From CAVTSA01 sp963737225 (GTDB lineage Bacteria; Chloroflexota; Dormibacteria; Dormibacterales; Dormibacteraceae): a stretch of 64,000 nucleotides of DNA. The stretch lies in assembly GCA_963737225.1 (NCBI GenBank), contig CAVTSA010000011.1, positions 62,001 through 126,000 of the forward strand, in the 5' to 3' direction. Every line of letters begins with the position of its first letter. The first letter of the stretch is position 1. The position numbers and the translations under genes are program-made. Shown piece after piece: positions 53,531-62,653 of the stretch. Below the pieces are notes generated by a model that searched no databases, was not told the origin of the DNA, and was given only the letters and a program-made list of their open reading frames with translations.

Positions 53531-54970
53531 ATGAGCGGTCGCCACCCGCCGGCCACCACGTCGGTGATGCTCTTCACGCGCGATCTCCGGGTCCACGACA
53601 ATCCTGCCCTGGCGGCGGCAGCACAGGCGAACCTCATGGTGCCGCTGTTCGTGCTCGATCCGGCACTCCTCGGGGGCCGGTTCAGGTCGCCGAACCGTGC
53701 GTGGTTCCTGGCCGAGTCGCTCCGGGAGCTCGATCGGGGACTCCGCCGGCGGGGGGGTGGGCTCGTACTCCGCTCGGGCGACACGGTCGAGCAGGCGGCG
53801 AGGGTGGCGCGCCTGGTCCAGGCGAGCGAGCTCCACCTCGCCCACGATGTCAGTGCCTATGCCACCCGCCGGGTTGACGGGCTCCGGGCCGCGTCCGGCG
53901 TCTCGGGGTGTGCCGTGGTCGAGCACCCCGGCGTCAACGTCGTCCCGGACGGCACGCTGCGCCCGCTGGGCGGAGACCACTTCAAGGTCTTCACGCCTTA
54001 CTGGCGTGCCTGGCGGGCGGCACCCCGCCGGGCCCCGGTGCCGGCGCCGCGCAGGTTCGCGCAGCCGGAAGGCTGGGCCGGCGGTACGCAGGGTGTCGAA
54101 GCCATCCGGGCCCTCGCTCGCGAGGGCTGCTCAGCACACCTGCCCCTGGGCGGAGAGCCGGCAGCCCGACGCCTCGTCGGACACTGGCTTGGGGCTGGTC
54201 TGGACCGGTATGCCGCCCTTCGCGACTCCCTGAGCGAGGAGGGGACCTCGCGGCTGAGCCCCTATCTGCACTTCGGATGCGTCTCGCCGACCGAGCTCGC
54301 CCGACGAATCGAAGGCCGTCTCCAGCCCCGAGGAGGTGGCGAGGCGTTCCTGCGTCAGCTGTGCTGGCGGGACTTCCACCATCAGGTGCTCGCCGCACGG
54401 CAGGACCTCGCCACCACCGACTACCGACCTCGCGGGGATCACTGGAGGGATGACGCGCGAAGCCTCGAGGCCTGGAAGCAGGGCTCGACCGGCTACCCCA
54501 TCGTGGACGCGGGCATGCGCCAGCTGCGGGGCGAGGGTTGGATGCACAATCGAGTCCGTCTGATCGTCGCCTCGTTCCTGGTCAAAGACCTTCGCATCGA
54601 CTGGAGACGCGGTGCGGCGCACTTCTTCGAATGGTTGGTCGACGGCGACCTGGCGAGTAACGCCGGCAACTGGCAGTGGGTGGCGGGCACCGGGAACGAC
54701 ACCCGCCCCAATCGCATCCTGAACCCGCTGCGCCAGGCTTACAGGTTCGACCCTCAAGGAGACTTCGTGCGTCATCATGTCCCCGAGCTGCGTCCGATCG
54801 AGGGGAGGTCCGTGCACCAGCCCTGGCTGCTGTCGGACACCGAGTGGCGCCGGCTGGGCTACCCGTCTCGGATCGTCGACCACGCCGCTGCCGTCGAGGC
54901 GATCCGGCTTGAGCGTGTGAGCTCACCTCGGGCTGAAGCAGCAGGGGAACCCGGGCAGGAAGACGGGTGA
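53531..54970 (+). CDS. phrB: Deoxyribodipyrimidine photolyase (CPD class I)
   Basis: 479 residues. Light-driven repair of pyrimidine dimers using FAD. N-terminal antenna domain begins VMLFTRDLRVHDNPAL. FAD domain: GTSRLSPYLHFGCVSPTEL, FLRQLCWRDFHHQVLA, WMHNRVRLIVASFLVKDL, DLASNAGNWQWVAGTGND and TRPNRILNPLRQAYRFDPQG. All key positions, including the Trp/Asn of the active site, look intact. Coupled to the shortened YbgA-like gene two bases upstream. Confidence 0.95.
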   Translation: MSGRHPPATTSVMLFTRDLRVHDNPALAAAAQANLMVPLFVLDPALLGGRFRSPNRAWFLAESLRELDRGLRRRGGGLVLRSGDTVEQAARVARLVQASELHLAHDVSAYATRRVDGLRAASGVSGCAVVEHPGVNVVPDGTLRPLGGDHFKVFTPYWRAWRAAPRRAPVPAPRRFAQPEGWAGGTQGVEAIRALAREGCSAHLPLGGEPAARRLVGHWLGAGLDRYAALRDSLSEEGTSRLSPYLHFGCVSPTELARRIEGRLQPRGGGEAFLRQLCWRDFHHQVLAARQDLATTDYRPRGDHWRDDARSLEAWKQGSTGYPIVDAGMRQLRGEGWMHNRVRLIVASFLVKDLRIDWRRGAAHFFEWLVDGDLASNAGNWQWVAGTGNDTRPNRILNPLRQAYRFDPQGDFVRHHVPELRPIEGRSVHQPWLLSDTEWRRLGYPSRIVDHAAAVEAIRLERVSSPRAEAAGEPGQEDG

Positions 54971-55426
54971 ACGAGCACCCGCAGTCCAGCGCGGTCGAGA
55001 TGAATGCACCCGTCGTCGAGCGGTTGCCGCGTGAGCCGCCCACCCCGAGGTCGACGGTGGGCTGGCCCTGCGCGTGCTGGAGACGCGAGGACATCGCTCG
55101 GGACAGCCACGGCGGACTCCGGTCGGGGTTGTCCGCCGTGGCGGGCACAGCTACCTGGTATCGCCGGAGGCCGTGCGGGGGTGGGTGCGAAACCTCGACG
55201 CCGACCCCAGGTGTGCGCTGGTCGCCGGAGGGCGGCATCAGGAACTCATGGCAGCGCGCGCAACGCCCGAGGAGGCAGTGGGCGCCGTCGTTCTCTACCT
55301 CGAGGTCGTACGGGCCCCTGGGCCCGAGACGCGTTTCCGTTCCCGCCGGACCCGCCGCCGTCGGCCGTGCGCGAAGGGCTCCAGCGAGTCGCCGTGTTCC
55401 GCCTCGTCGATCGCACCGCCGTCTGA
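54967..55426 (+). pseudogene. Ddn-like deazaflavin (F420)-dependent nitroreductase-family gene, broken
   Basis: Parts of a PPOX/DUF385-type protein lie in different frames. MNAPVVERL (ATG 55000, or GTG 54967) starts it. In another frame come VDGGLALRVLETRGHRSGQP, RRTPVGVVRRGGHSYLV, GWVRNLDADPRCALVAGG and VVLYLEVVRAP. After a second break near 55318, where one C seems lost, WARDAFPFPPDPPPSAVREG and VAVFRLVDRTAV end at 55426. The first break (near 55030-55050) also meets a TGA, so at least two changes are needed. Family members reduce nitroimidazoles or quinones with F420 or bind haem/flavin. Confidence 0.65.
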
Positions 55427-55445
55427 TGCGATCCATGATGCGGTG

Positions 55446-55673
55446 ATGCGGACGACGATCGACCTTCCGGATGATCTCCATCGGGCGGTCACGGTGATCG
55501 CCCGTGACCGGCACCAGACCCTGAGTCGGACCGTGGAAAGCCTCATGCGGGCCGCCCTGACTCACGACGACCGCACCCCGGTCGAGATCGATCCCGACAG
55601 CGGGCTGCCGACGGTACGGATCGGACGGCGGATCACCGCCGAGGACGTGGCCGCGATCGAGGAAGATGGCTGA
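55446..55673 (+). CDS. VapB-like ribbon-helix-helix antitoxin
   Basis: 75 residues from ATG 55446. MRTTIDLPDDLHRAVTVIAR and HQTLSRTVESLMRAAL form the strand-helix-helix DNA-binding unit; the C-terminal half would wrap the toxin. It overlaps the PIN-domain gene by eight bases, the standard toxin-antitoxin arrangement. A longer frame reading from the broken Ddn-like gene is not the real start. Confidence 0.82.
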   Translation: MRTTIDLPDDLHRAVTVIARDRHQTLSRTVESLMRAALTHDDRTPVEIDPDSGLPTVRIGRRITAEDVAAIEEDG

Positions 55674-56085
55674 GCCCGCCCGTGGCGCATCTCTGCTGGA
55701 CGGCAACGTGCTGGCGGCACTCGTGGTGGCTGAGCACGTGCACCATGTGGCAGCCAGAGCATGGTTTCGCCAAGCCGGTCGATTTGCGACCTGCCCCATC
55801 GTCCAGGGCACCCTGCTGAAGCTGCTGATCCGCCAGGGCACGAGCATCGCCGAAGCCCGCAAGACGCTGTCGATTCTGACCGGCCATGCCCGCCACGAGC
55901 AATGGCCGGATGATCTGACGTATCTCGAGGTCGACCTCTCGCGCGTGCTCGGGCACGGGCAGGTGACCGACGCCTACCTGGCGGGTCTCGCCAGGGCCCG
56001 TCGTGGCCGCCTCGCGACCCTTGACCAGGGGCTGGCGGTGTCAGCCTCAGACGTGGCGGAGCTCATCCCTGTCTCCTCCGTCTGA
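55666..56085 (+). CDS. VapC-like PIN-domain toxin
   Basis: 139 residues. PIN RNase fold: LLDGNVLAALVVAEHVHH with the first catalytic Asp, CPIVQGTLLKLLIRQG, where many relatives have TQ rather than TE, VTDAYLAGLARARRGRLATLDQGL with two more Asp residues. VapC toxins cleave tRNA or rRNA and are held by VapB. The residue set is compatible with activity. Confidence 0.85.
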   Translation: MAEPARGASLLDGNVLAALVVAEHVHHVAARAWFRQAGRFATCPIVQGTLLKLLIRQGTSIAEARKTLSILTGHARHEQWPDDLTYLEVDLSRVLGHGQVTDAYLAGLARARRGRLATLDQGLAVSASDVAELIPVSSV

Positions 56086-56122
56086 GCCCACCGCGGGCAC
56101 GGCGCCGAGGCAGGGGCTCGAT

Positions 56123-56164
56123 CAAAAGAAGCCCGCCCCAACCCCCTTCGGGATCGGAGCGGGC
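56123..56164 (-). terminator. Rho-independent terminator of the DUF1269 gene
   Basis: On the minus strand: GCCCGCTCC (56164-56156), a 16-base loop, GGGGCGGGC (56139-56131), then TTCTTTT. It starts 40 bases past the stop at 56204. The clearest intrinsic terminator in the window. Confidence 0.8.
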
Positions 56165-56203
56165 GTCGTCGAGATGACGTTCTCGACCGTGCGACCCCGT
56201 CGC

Positions 56204-56722
56204 TTACTGGGCGGCCGCCTCCTCCGGCTCGTCCTCCTCATGGGAGAACGCCTTGCGGAGCTCCTCCTCCTGGTCGTGGCTGAGGTTGGTGGCCACGATC
56301 TCGAACTGCTGGCCGCGGAAAGCTTCCTCGACCCGGTCCAGGACCGCGCCGCTGGTCAGCACGAAGAGGGCTGAGGTGCCGGGGGTGATCTTGGCCTTCA
56401 CCGAGTTGATGAAATCCTGGTCGATGCCGACCTTCACCAGCGACCCGGCCAGCGCTCCGATGCCAAGGCCGACGGCGGCTCCCACGACCGGGATGAAGAA
56501 GATGAGGCCGAACAGCATCCCCCAGAACATGCCGCCCAGGGCACCGGGGCCGGCGAGGCTCTTCACCTGGCGGGTCTTGGGGTGGTCCTTGCCGACCTCC
56601 CAGGTGACCACGGCCGTGTCCAGAACCTGGATCAGCTCCTGCTTCTGAAGGCTCTTGAGGGTCGTCAGCGCCGCGTCGGCGCCGCCGGCCGTCGGAAACT
56701 TGATCGCGGACAGGGTTGGCAT
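56204..56722 (-). CDS. DUF1269-family membrane protein
   Basis: 172 residues from ATG 56722, with AGGAGG four bases upstream. It begins MPTLSAIKFPTAGGADAAL, has TAVVTWEVGKDHP, a glycine-rich hydrophobic hairpin (GGMFWGMLFGLIFFIPVVG, then GLGIGALAGSL) and ends with SHDQEEELRKAF and an acidic tail. This is the DUF1269 pattern, often linked to general stress regulons in actinobacteria. Function unknown. The motif TTCTGTCTAA lies about 104 bases upstream. Confidence 0.82.
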   Translation of the reverse strand: MPTLSAIKFPTAGGADAALTTLKSLQKQELIQVLDTAVVTWEVGKDHPKTRQVKSLAGPGALGGMFWGMLFGLIFFIPVVGAAVGLGIGALAGSLVKVGIDQDFINSVKAKITPGTSALFVLTSGAVLDRVEEAFRGQQFEIVATNLSHDQEEELRKAFSHEEDEPEEAAAQ

Positions 56723-56826
56723 TCGTCCTCCTTTCTCGATTCCCGCTTCCCGCGGTCTCGTGGCTGCGTACGCACCACCAGTCTGTCCATTGGCGGGCGG
56801 CGGCTTGGTGGGGGCCCGGCGCTCTC

Positions 56827-56836
56827 TTAGACAGAA
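56827..56836 (-). promoter_or_regulatory. Shared motif TTCTGTCTAA upstream of DUF1269
   Basis: Minus-strand TTCTGTCTAA, 104 bases before the start. Related copies precede the SulP (57971) and DUF6325 (60998) genes. Confidence 0.45.
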
Positions 56837-56969
56837 CCTGCGCCCGACGCCCACGGCGAGTTCCCGGCCGGGCTTCAGACCTTCGGTAGCATCGGCGAGG
56901 CAGAGGGGCTGCTGCTCTCGACCACCTCGTCCAGCCTCGACGCCGTGATCAGGGAGGCAAGCATCTCGG

Positions 56970-57980
56970 ATGGGGGAGCGAGGGTTCCTGACCCGCTTTC
57001 CGCAGGTGGCGACCCGCAGGCTCGACGAGTTCGAGGCGACGGCGGCGCGGCGGTACTCGATCGTCTCCGTCGACGTCCAGGACCAGGGCTCGTTCGACGG
57101 CCAGGTGAACTCGTTCGAGACCGGCGGCGTCCTCCTGACCTACGCCCGGTTCGAATCGGCGATCAGGCTCCGGATGGCCCGTACCACCTTCTTTACGCAG
57201 GGGTTTCCCATCTCAGGCGCCGGCGAGGTCTCATGGGCCGGCAACTCACTCATCGTCAGCGGAGAGCGGGGCGGCCTCGCGGCGAACCCGGGGGTCGACG
57301 CGGTTCTGGAGTACGGCCCCGGATTCTCGCACCTGAACGCCATCTTCACCCCCCAGACGCTGACCCGGAAGCTCTCGGGCATCCTCGGTCGTCCGGTGGA
57401 CCGGCCGATCGAGATCGACGGTCGCGAGCCCTATGACCCGGCGATCATCGAGAGCACGGCACGGCTGGCTCGGTTCCTGGCCGACGAGCTGGATAGCACC
57501 GGAGGCGCTCTGCCGCAGGCCCTGACCGAGGAGCTCGCGCAGGGGATCCTGGTCGGCTACCTGCTCGGAAATCGCAGCAACTACACGCACCTGCTCCACG
57601 GAGAGACGGCCTCGGTCTCCCCGCGGCAGGTGGCGCGGACGATCGACTTCCTGGAGGAGCACTGGGATGAGCCGGTCACGATCGAGCTCCTGTCGACCGT
57701 CGCCGGGACCAGCGCCCGCAACCTTTTCCACACGTTCAAGCGCGCGCACGGGATGTCACCGATGCGCTACGTGAGAGGCCTCCGGCTGCAACATGCGCGG
57801 CGGTTGCTGGAGACCTCCGAACCGACGCAGACAGTCACCGCGGTGGCGCACGGGGTCGGCTTCAGCAACCTCGGGTATTTCGCGAGGGAGTACTTCAGGG
57901 CGTTCGGTGAAAGGCCGTCTGCGACGCTCGCCCGGGGCCGGTCCCACCCCTCCGCTGAGCGCCCGTCGACTTCTGTCTAG
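56970..57980 (+). CDS. AraC-family transcriptional regulator
   Basis: 336 residues. N-terminal AraC-binding-like domain of about 200 residues (QGSFDGQVNSFETGGVLLTY, GNSLIVSGERGG), then an HTH_18 region: IDFLEEHWDEPVTIELLSTV, ARNLFHTFKRAHGMSPMRYV, RGLRLQHARRLLET and VAHGVGFSNLGYFAREYFRA FGERP. Start ATG 56970; GGGAGG is 12 bases upstream. Adjacent to the SulP operon on the same strand and divergent from DUF1269, so it may control one or both. Its last codons overlap the TTCTGTCTAG motif. Confidence 0.87.
   Translation: MGERGFLTRFPQVATRRLDEFEATAARRYSIVSVDVQDQGSFDGQVNSFETGGVLLTYARFESAIRLRMARTTFFTQGFPISGAGEVSWAGNSLIVSGERGGLAANPGVDAVLEYGPGFSHLNAIFTPQTLTRKLSGILGRPVDRPIEIDGREPYDPAIIESTARLARFLADELDSTGGALPQALTEELAQGILVGYLLGNRSNYTHLLHGETASVSPRQVARTIDFLEEHWDEPVTIELLSTVAGTSARNLFHTFKRAHGMSPMRYVRGLRLQHARRLLETSEPTQTVTAVAHGVGFSNLGYFAREYFRAFGERPSATLARGRSHPSAERPSTSV
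57971..57980 (+). promoter_or_regulatory. Shared motif TTCTGTCTAG upstream of SulP
   Basis: It coincides with the last codons and TAG stop of the AraC gene and lies 81 bases before the SulP GTG start. Confidence 0.4.
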
Positions 57981-58061
57981 CCCGCCGGTTCGCGACGGAT
58001 CTGACCTCCGCCGGCGCGCGGCCAACATGGGACCGTACTCAGGCGGCTCGGCAGGAGGAGT

Positions 58062-59974
58062 GTGACCCAGATCCGGCTTCCCATCTTCACGTCTCTGCAG
58101 GGCTATCGCCTGCCCTGGCTGCGGTTCGACCTCATCGCGGGACTCACGGTCTGGGCGGTCCTGGTGCCGGAGGCGCTCGCGTATGCCACCATCGCCGGCG
58201 TCTCTCCCGTGGTCGGCCTCTACGCCGCGCCAGGCGCCCTGATCCTGTACGCGGTGTTCGGCAGCTCGAAGCACCTCATCGCCGGGCCGATGTCGGCGAC
58301 CGCCGCGCTGTCCGCAGCCGCCGTCGCGACGTTCGCGCAGGGAGGCTCGACCGAGTTCGTCGTCCTGACCGCGGCGCTCGCGGTGGTCACCGGGGTGATC
58401 ACGTTGGTGGCCGGCCTGCTACGGCTCGGCTTCCTGGCCAGCTTCATCTCCGAGCCGGTGCTGAAGGGCTTCATCGTCGGCCTCGCGCTCGTCATCATCA
58501 TCGGGCAGGTCCCCAAGCTCTTCGGGATCAAAGGCGGGTCCGGCGACTTCTTTCAGAAGCTCTGGGCGGTGATCACGCAGCTGGGACACACGAGCTGGCC
58601 GACACTTGCGGTCGGGCTGTTCTCCCTGGCCATCGTCCTGGGTCCGCGGCGACTGCTGCCGGTGGTCCCCGGCTCGCTGGTGGCCGTCGTCCTCGGCATC
58701 ATCGCCGCAGCGGCATTCGACCTCCAGAGCCACGGCGTCGAGATCGTGGGCATATCGAGGCCGGATTGCCGCACCTCGGGCTCCCGGCGACGAAGCCGGC
58801 CAACTATCTGCAGCTGGCGCCGAGCGCGATCGGGATCATGCTGGTGGGCTTCGCCGAGAGCCTCGGCGCGGCAAAGACCTACGCCGCCCAGCACCACTAC
58901 GAGGTCAGTGCCGATCGTGAGCTGGTGGGGATCGGAGCCGCGAACCTGGCGGCGGGCCTCTCCAGCGGCATGGTCGTCAATGGCTCGCTTTCCAAGACCG
59001 CGGTCAACGGCGCGGCGGGCGCCCGCACCCAGCTGTCCGGACTGGTGGTGGCTGGGCTGACCGTCCTCACACTGCTGTTTCTGACCCCGCTGTTCGCCTA
59101 CCTGCCGGAAGCCACGCTCGCGGCCGTCGTCATCGCTGCCGTGATCGAGCTGGTCGACATCCCCGCGGCAATGGCGCTGGCCCGGATCTCGACGCGTCGG
59201 CTCGGCAGCGAGTTCGGGGTCGCCGCCCGGCCCGACTTCGTGGCCGCCGTGGCCGCTTTGCTCGGGGTGCTCGTCTTCGACACCCTGCCGGGGCTCTTCA
59301 TCGGCATCGCGATGTCGATCGGGCTGCTCGTCTACCGAGCCTCCCGGCCGCATGTCGCGATCCTTGGGCGCGTGCCCGGACACGACCATCTGTTCGGGGA
59401 CCTCGAGCGCCACCCGGAGAACCAGGAGGTAGCTGGGGTCACCATCGTCCGCATCGAGGGCGGGCTGTTCTTCGCGAACGCCGACACCGTCCGGGACCGG
59501 ATTCGGAAGGTGGTCGAAGAGCGCAAGCCCCGCGCAGTCGTCCTCGACGGTGAAGCGATGCCGTACATCGACGTGACCGCGGTCCGCATGCTGGATCAGC
59601 TGGCTGCCGAGCTGAAAAGGGACGGCCGGCAGCCGGTCCGGACGAGAGGGCTGGGACAGGTCCGTGACGTGCTGCGCAAGGCCGAGGAGGGGGAGGCGGT
59701 CCCCAGCTACGACTCGATCCTCGCTGCGATCGGGCCCTCGGCAGCCCGGCGCCGGACAGCGCCGACCCCGCCGGCTGAGCCGCGGAACCCCGGCTCCCGA
59801 CGCGGGCCGGCAAGGATTTGTGCAAGTCGTGCGGTCCTGGGAGCGGCACGTCGCCAGGGCCGACCCATGCTCGATCTCGGGTCGGCGGTGGCTCGCAGCA
59901 ACTACTTGGGGGAAGCCCGCATGGGAAGCACAACCTCGAGATCCGGGACGCGGCGTAGGGGGGCGATGCGGTGA
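58062..59974 (+). CDS. SulP-family anion transporter with STAS domain, frame interrupted
   Basis: SLC26/SulP permease, about 637 residues when repaired. First frame from GTG 58062 (AGGAGG upstream): FDLIAGLTVWAVLVPEALAY, SSKHLIAGPMSATAAL, GSLVAVVLGIIAAAAFDLQS. It breaks after VEIVG. The other frame continues IEAGLPHLGLPATKPAN, IMLVGFAESLGAAKTYA, VNGSLSKTAVNGAAGA and a C-terminal STAS domain (AVVLDGEAMPYIDVTAVRML). Adding one C at 58750-58751 (GGGC to GGGCC) joins them. It imports sulfate, bicarbonate or other anions. A low-complexity basic tail of about 80 residues follows STAS. The stop overlaps the M48 gene. Confidence 0.85.
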
Positions 59975-60915
59975 GTGTCGCCACGCATCCGGCCCCGCCG
60001 GCGTTGCGGAACCCGGCGGAGATCCCGATTTACGTGCTGTGCGTGATCCTGAACGTGGTCATCGCCGTCGTCCTGGTGGGCCTGGCGATCATCGAGCTCG
60101 CCCCGACCCCGATGCACGCACTCGTCATCATCTCCACACCGCTGCGGCTGGCCGTCGCCGCGATCCTGCTCGCCACGTTCGTGTTCGGGATCCTGTTCGT
60201 CCTTGGGCGGCAGCTCACCCGCGCGTCCAGCCGCGGCAACTCCGTGCTGGCTTCGTCGGACCAATTCCCGGATATCGACGCGATGCTGCGGGAGTCTGCC
60301 GATCGCCTGGGCTTCAGACAGCGACGGCGCCAGCCCGAGATCTACGTCGAGGCAGGCAACGGTGTGCTCAACGCGTTCGCCGCCAGCACCTTCGGTCACG
60401 ACTACGTGGTGGTGAACTCGGACCTGTTCGCGAACACCCTGGAGCAGAACCGCCGGGCGCTGCGCTTCATCGTGGGGCACGAGTTGGGCCACATCCGACT
60501 GGGGCACACCCGGTTCTGGTATCAGATGTCGATCTGCTACTCGGGTGCGGTCCCGCTGCTCGGGCCGTATCTCTCCCGCCTCCGTGAGCTCTCCTCCGAT
60601 CGCAACGGGGCCTGGGTGGAGCCGGAGGGCGGCGACGGGCTGGTGCTGCTGACGGCGGGGCGCTACATCTACCACGAGGTGCGGATTCCGGACCTGCTGG
60701 ATCAGGCGCGCAAGAACGTCGGCTTCTGGAACACGGTGGCGCAGCTTCAGCTGTCACACCCGTTCACCGTTCGCCGGGTCGCCGAGCTGAGTCGACTCGG
60801 CCTCATCCATGGGTCGTCGCCGGCCCCTCCACGGGGAGGGGTCGCCACCGGGCAGGGAACCGCGGTGGCCGCCGCGGCCGACCCGGGGCGTGGCGTGCCG
60901 AACCCTCCCGCGTAG
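59971..60915 (+). CDS. M48-family membrane zinc peptidase
   Basis: 314 residues from GTG 59971, overlapping the SulP stop. Two N-terminal transmembrane helices (about residues 19-43 and 54-77), then a Zn-protease domain with GHELGHIRLGH (HExxH) and a downstream Glu in RLRELSSDRNG as third ligand. GNGVLNAFAAS and HDYVVVNSDLF are M48 signatures. HtpX-like proteins degrade misfolded membrane proteins. A proline/alanine-rich C-terminus follows. Coupling to SulP suggests a joint envelope-stress role. Confidence 0.85.
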   Translation: MSVATHPAPPALRNPAEIPIYVLCVILNVVIAVVLVGLAIIELAPTPMHALVIISTPLRLAVAAILLATFVFGILFVLGRQLTRASSRGNSVLASSDQFPDIDAMLRESADRLGFRQRRRQPEIYVEAGNGVLNAFAASTFGHDYVVVNSDLFANTLEQNRRALRFIVGHELGHIRLGHTRFWYQMSICYSGAVPLLGPYLSRLRELSSDRNGAWVEPEGGDGLVLLTAGRYIYHEVRIPDLLDQARKNVGFWNTVAQLQLSHPFTVRRVAELSRLGLIHGSSPAPPRGGVATGQGTAVAAAADPGRGVPNPPA

Positions 60916-60997
60916 ACGGCGTTGCGTGTGTCGCCGCACTCAGACGCTCCGTCGACTGGTACCAGCCGGCCGGCCGTCGCGGACTCGCCCGCACGTT

Positions 60998-61007
60998 TTC
61001 TGTCTAG
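60998..61007 (+). promoter_or_regulatory. Shared motif TTCTGTCTAG upstream of DUF6325
   Basis: 84 bases before the start at 61092, in the 176-base gap after the peptidase gene. Confidence 0.45.
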
Positions 61008-61091
61008 GTCCGACCCACCGCCCACCGGCCCTGCCCCCAGGCGGCGCGGAGCATGGGTGCCCTACATGAACCGCTCCCGAGGAGGACAGTG

Positions 61092-61559
61092 ATGAGCGTC
61101 ACCACGCCGGTGGATGTCACCGTGATCAGCTTCAAGGGCAACCACTTCCACGGAGAGATCGTCCCCGCCCTCGAGGATGTCGTGCAGCGCGGCCTGATCC
61201 GCATCATCGACCTCGTCTTCGTGAGCAAGGACCTCGATGGCAATGTCGTCTCGATCGAGGTGGACGATGTCTCGCCCGACCTCGCGAGGCTCCTCTCGCC
61301 GCTCACCGGAGAGAGGAGTGAGCTGCACAGTCTCTTCTCCAAAGACGAGGTGGCCGACATGGCCGAGAGCGTGCAACCGGGGTCGTCGGCAGCGATGATC
61401 GTGTTCGAGCAGACCTGGGTGAACCGGCTGCGCGAGGCGGTCGCGAATGCCAATGGGCAGGTCATGACCTACGAACGGATCCCGGCCGAGGTCATCGAGC
61501 AAACGCTGCAATCGCGGAAGGTGGCCGGTGAGGAGAGCCCTGAGGGGGTGCCCGAGTAG
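61092..61559 (+). CDS. DUF6325/DUF1269-related stress-type protein
   Basis: 155 residues with GAGGAGG eight bases before the ATG. It begins VDVTVISFKGNHFHGEIVPA, continues EDVVQRGLIRIIDLVFVSKD and SSAAMIVFEQTWVNRLREAV. This fits the DUF6325 family, soluble relatives of the DUF1269 type that recur next to stress genes. Function unknown. Its last 91 bases are overlapped by the convergent LuxR-type gene, so the two transcripts are antisense at their 3' ends. Confidence 0.75.
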   Translation: MSVTTPVDVTVISFKGNHFHGEIVPALEDVVQRGLIRIIDLVFVSKDLDGNVVSIEVDDVSPDLARLLSPLTGERSELHSLFSKDEVADMAESVQPGSSAAMIVFEQTWVNRLREAVANANGQVMTYERIPAEVIEQTLQSRKVAGEESPEGVPE

Positions 61560-62251
61560 TCGTCCCGCCCCCCGGATGAGCCCGGAAGGTCAGTCAGCCA
61601 GATCAGGGGGGGCGCCGGGTCGCCGAGCAGCGCCACCCTCGCCGCCTCGGTGCGGTTGGTGACTCCAAGCTTCTGCAACACCCGCCTGACATACCGCTGC
61701 GTGGTCTGACCGGTTAGGTGCAGGGTTCTCGCGATCTCCTTGTTGACCTTGCCCAGGGCCAGCTCAGTGAGCACCTCCTGTTCCCGCGGAGTCAGGCCGT
61801 CAAGTCGCGCTGAGAGACCATCCGGCCGGCCGAGCAGCAGAGCGTGAGGGGTTTCGAGTGCGGTCACCGCGTCCGCGATACCGCGACGAGTGGCACCGGG
61901 ACGAACGAGAACCACGGCCTCGGCGTCCATCCCCTCCCGGCGCCGCTCGCTGGGCTCTGGGCCGACCATCGCGATCGCCCGCGGCGCCGGGCGAGACACA
62001 GGGTCCGAGCCGTGGCGTTCCCGCCCCAGGAGTCGCAGGCGCCCGGTTGGTGAGCCGGTTCGCCAGGCCCACTGCCGAGCTGGGTCGCCGGCCCCGACGA
62101 GCATGACCGAAGACGCGAAGGAATCGTCACTGCCCCGTATCACGACGACACGGCGTCCATCCGCGACTCTTCCAGGCACGCAACGTGTCCGGTCTTCATA
62201 TGTCCAGCACCCGCCTCTCCCGACGCTAACACCGGACGGGACGGCTGACAA
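61469..62251 (-). CDS. LuxR-family regulator with divergent N-terminal domain
   Basis: Up to 260 residues. The HTH is clear: LTPREQEVLTELALGKVNKE, IARTLHLTGQTTQRYVRRVL, QKLGVTNRTEAARVAL. The roughly 110 residues before it (SVMLVGAGDPARQ, AIAMVGPEP, AVVLVRPGATRRGIADAVT, HALLLGRPDG) resemble a decayed receiver domain without a recognisable phospho-acceptor Asp. The start is uncertain: the frame opens at TTG 62251 without a ribosome site; an ATG near 62104 is an alternative. A 45-residue tail follows the HTH and overlaps the DUF6325 gene. Confidence 0.7.
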   Translation of the reverse strand: MSAVPSGVSVGRGGCWTYEDRTRCVPGRVADGRRVVVIRGSDDSFASSVMLVGAGDPARQWAWRTGSPTGRLRLLGRERHGSDPVSRPAPRAIAMVGPEPSERRREGMDAEAVVLVRPGATRRGIADAVTALETPHALLLGRPDGLSARLDGLTPREQEVLTELALGKVNKEIARTLHLTGQTTQRYVRRVLQKLGVTNRTEAARVALLGDPAPPLIWLTDLPGSSGGRDDYSGTPSGLSSPATFRDCSVCSMTSAGIRS

Positions 62252-62653
62252 GGCAAGAAGCGCAGTATGGCTGATTCCCGCAATCGGCCCCCGAAGCTCA
62301 CGCCCCGCACGACCACGACGTCCTAGGTGCCGGGCTCAGTGGCCCGTCATGTGAACCGATGCGTACGACACCACTGTTTGTGTTAACCGTACGATCGATC
62401 CCGGGATACCAGGAAGGAGTGCTTAGCCTCCCAGATCGATGTCACCCGGTCCGGCGGGAAGGTCGGTCGCCACTGCGGAGCCAATTCGATCATTGATGAG
62501 CGGTCCCTTACACTGAGATGACGATCGGCAGGCGAAGGCAACATCAAGTGGCGTCGGGGGGCGCGGGAGACGGGGCGTAGAAGTGCTCTGGCACACCTCG
62601 GAGCGGTGGCAGAGGTGGGCCGGCCGTCGGCCTGCTTGCAAAAGGAGGAATCG
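62252..62653. other. Intergenic region before the stand-alone receiver gene
   Basis: 402 bases with no supported gene. It contains GTTAAC near 62383 and an ATCCCGGGAT palindrome (62398-62407). No clear promoter or RNA was recognised. Minus-strand frames here (62383-62848) look like shadows. Confidence 0.35.
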
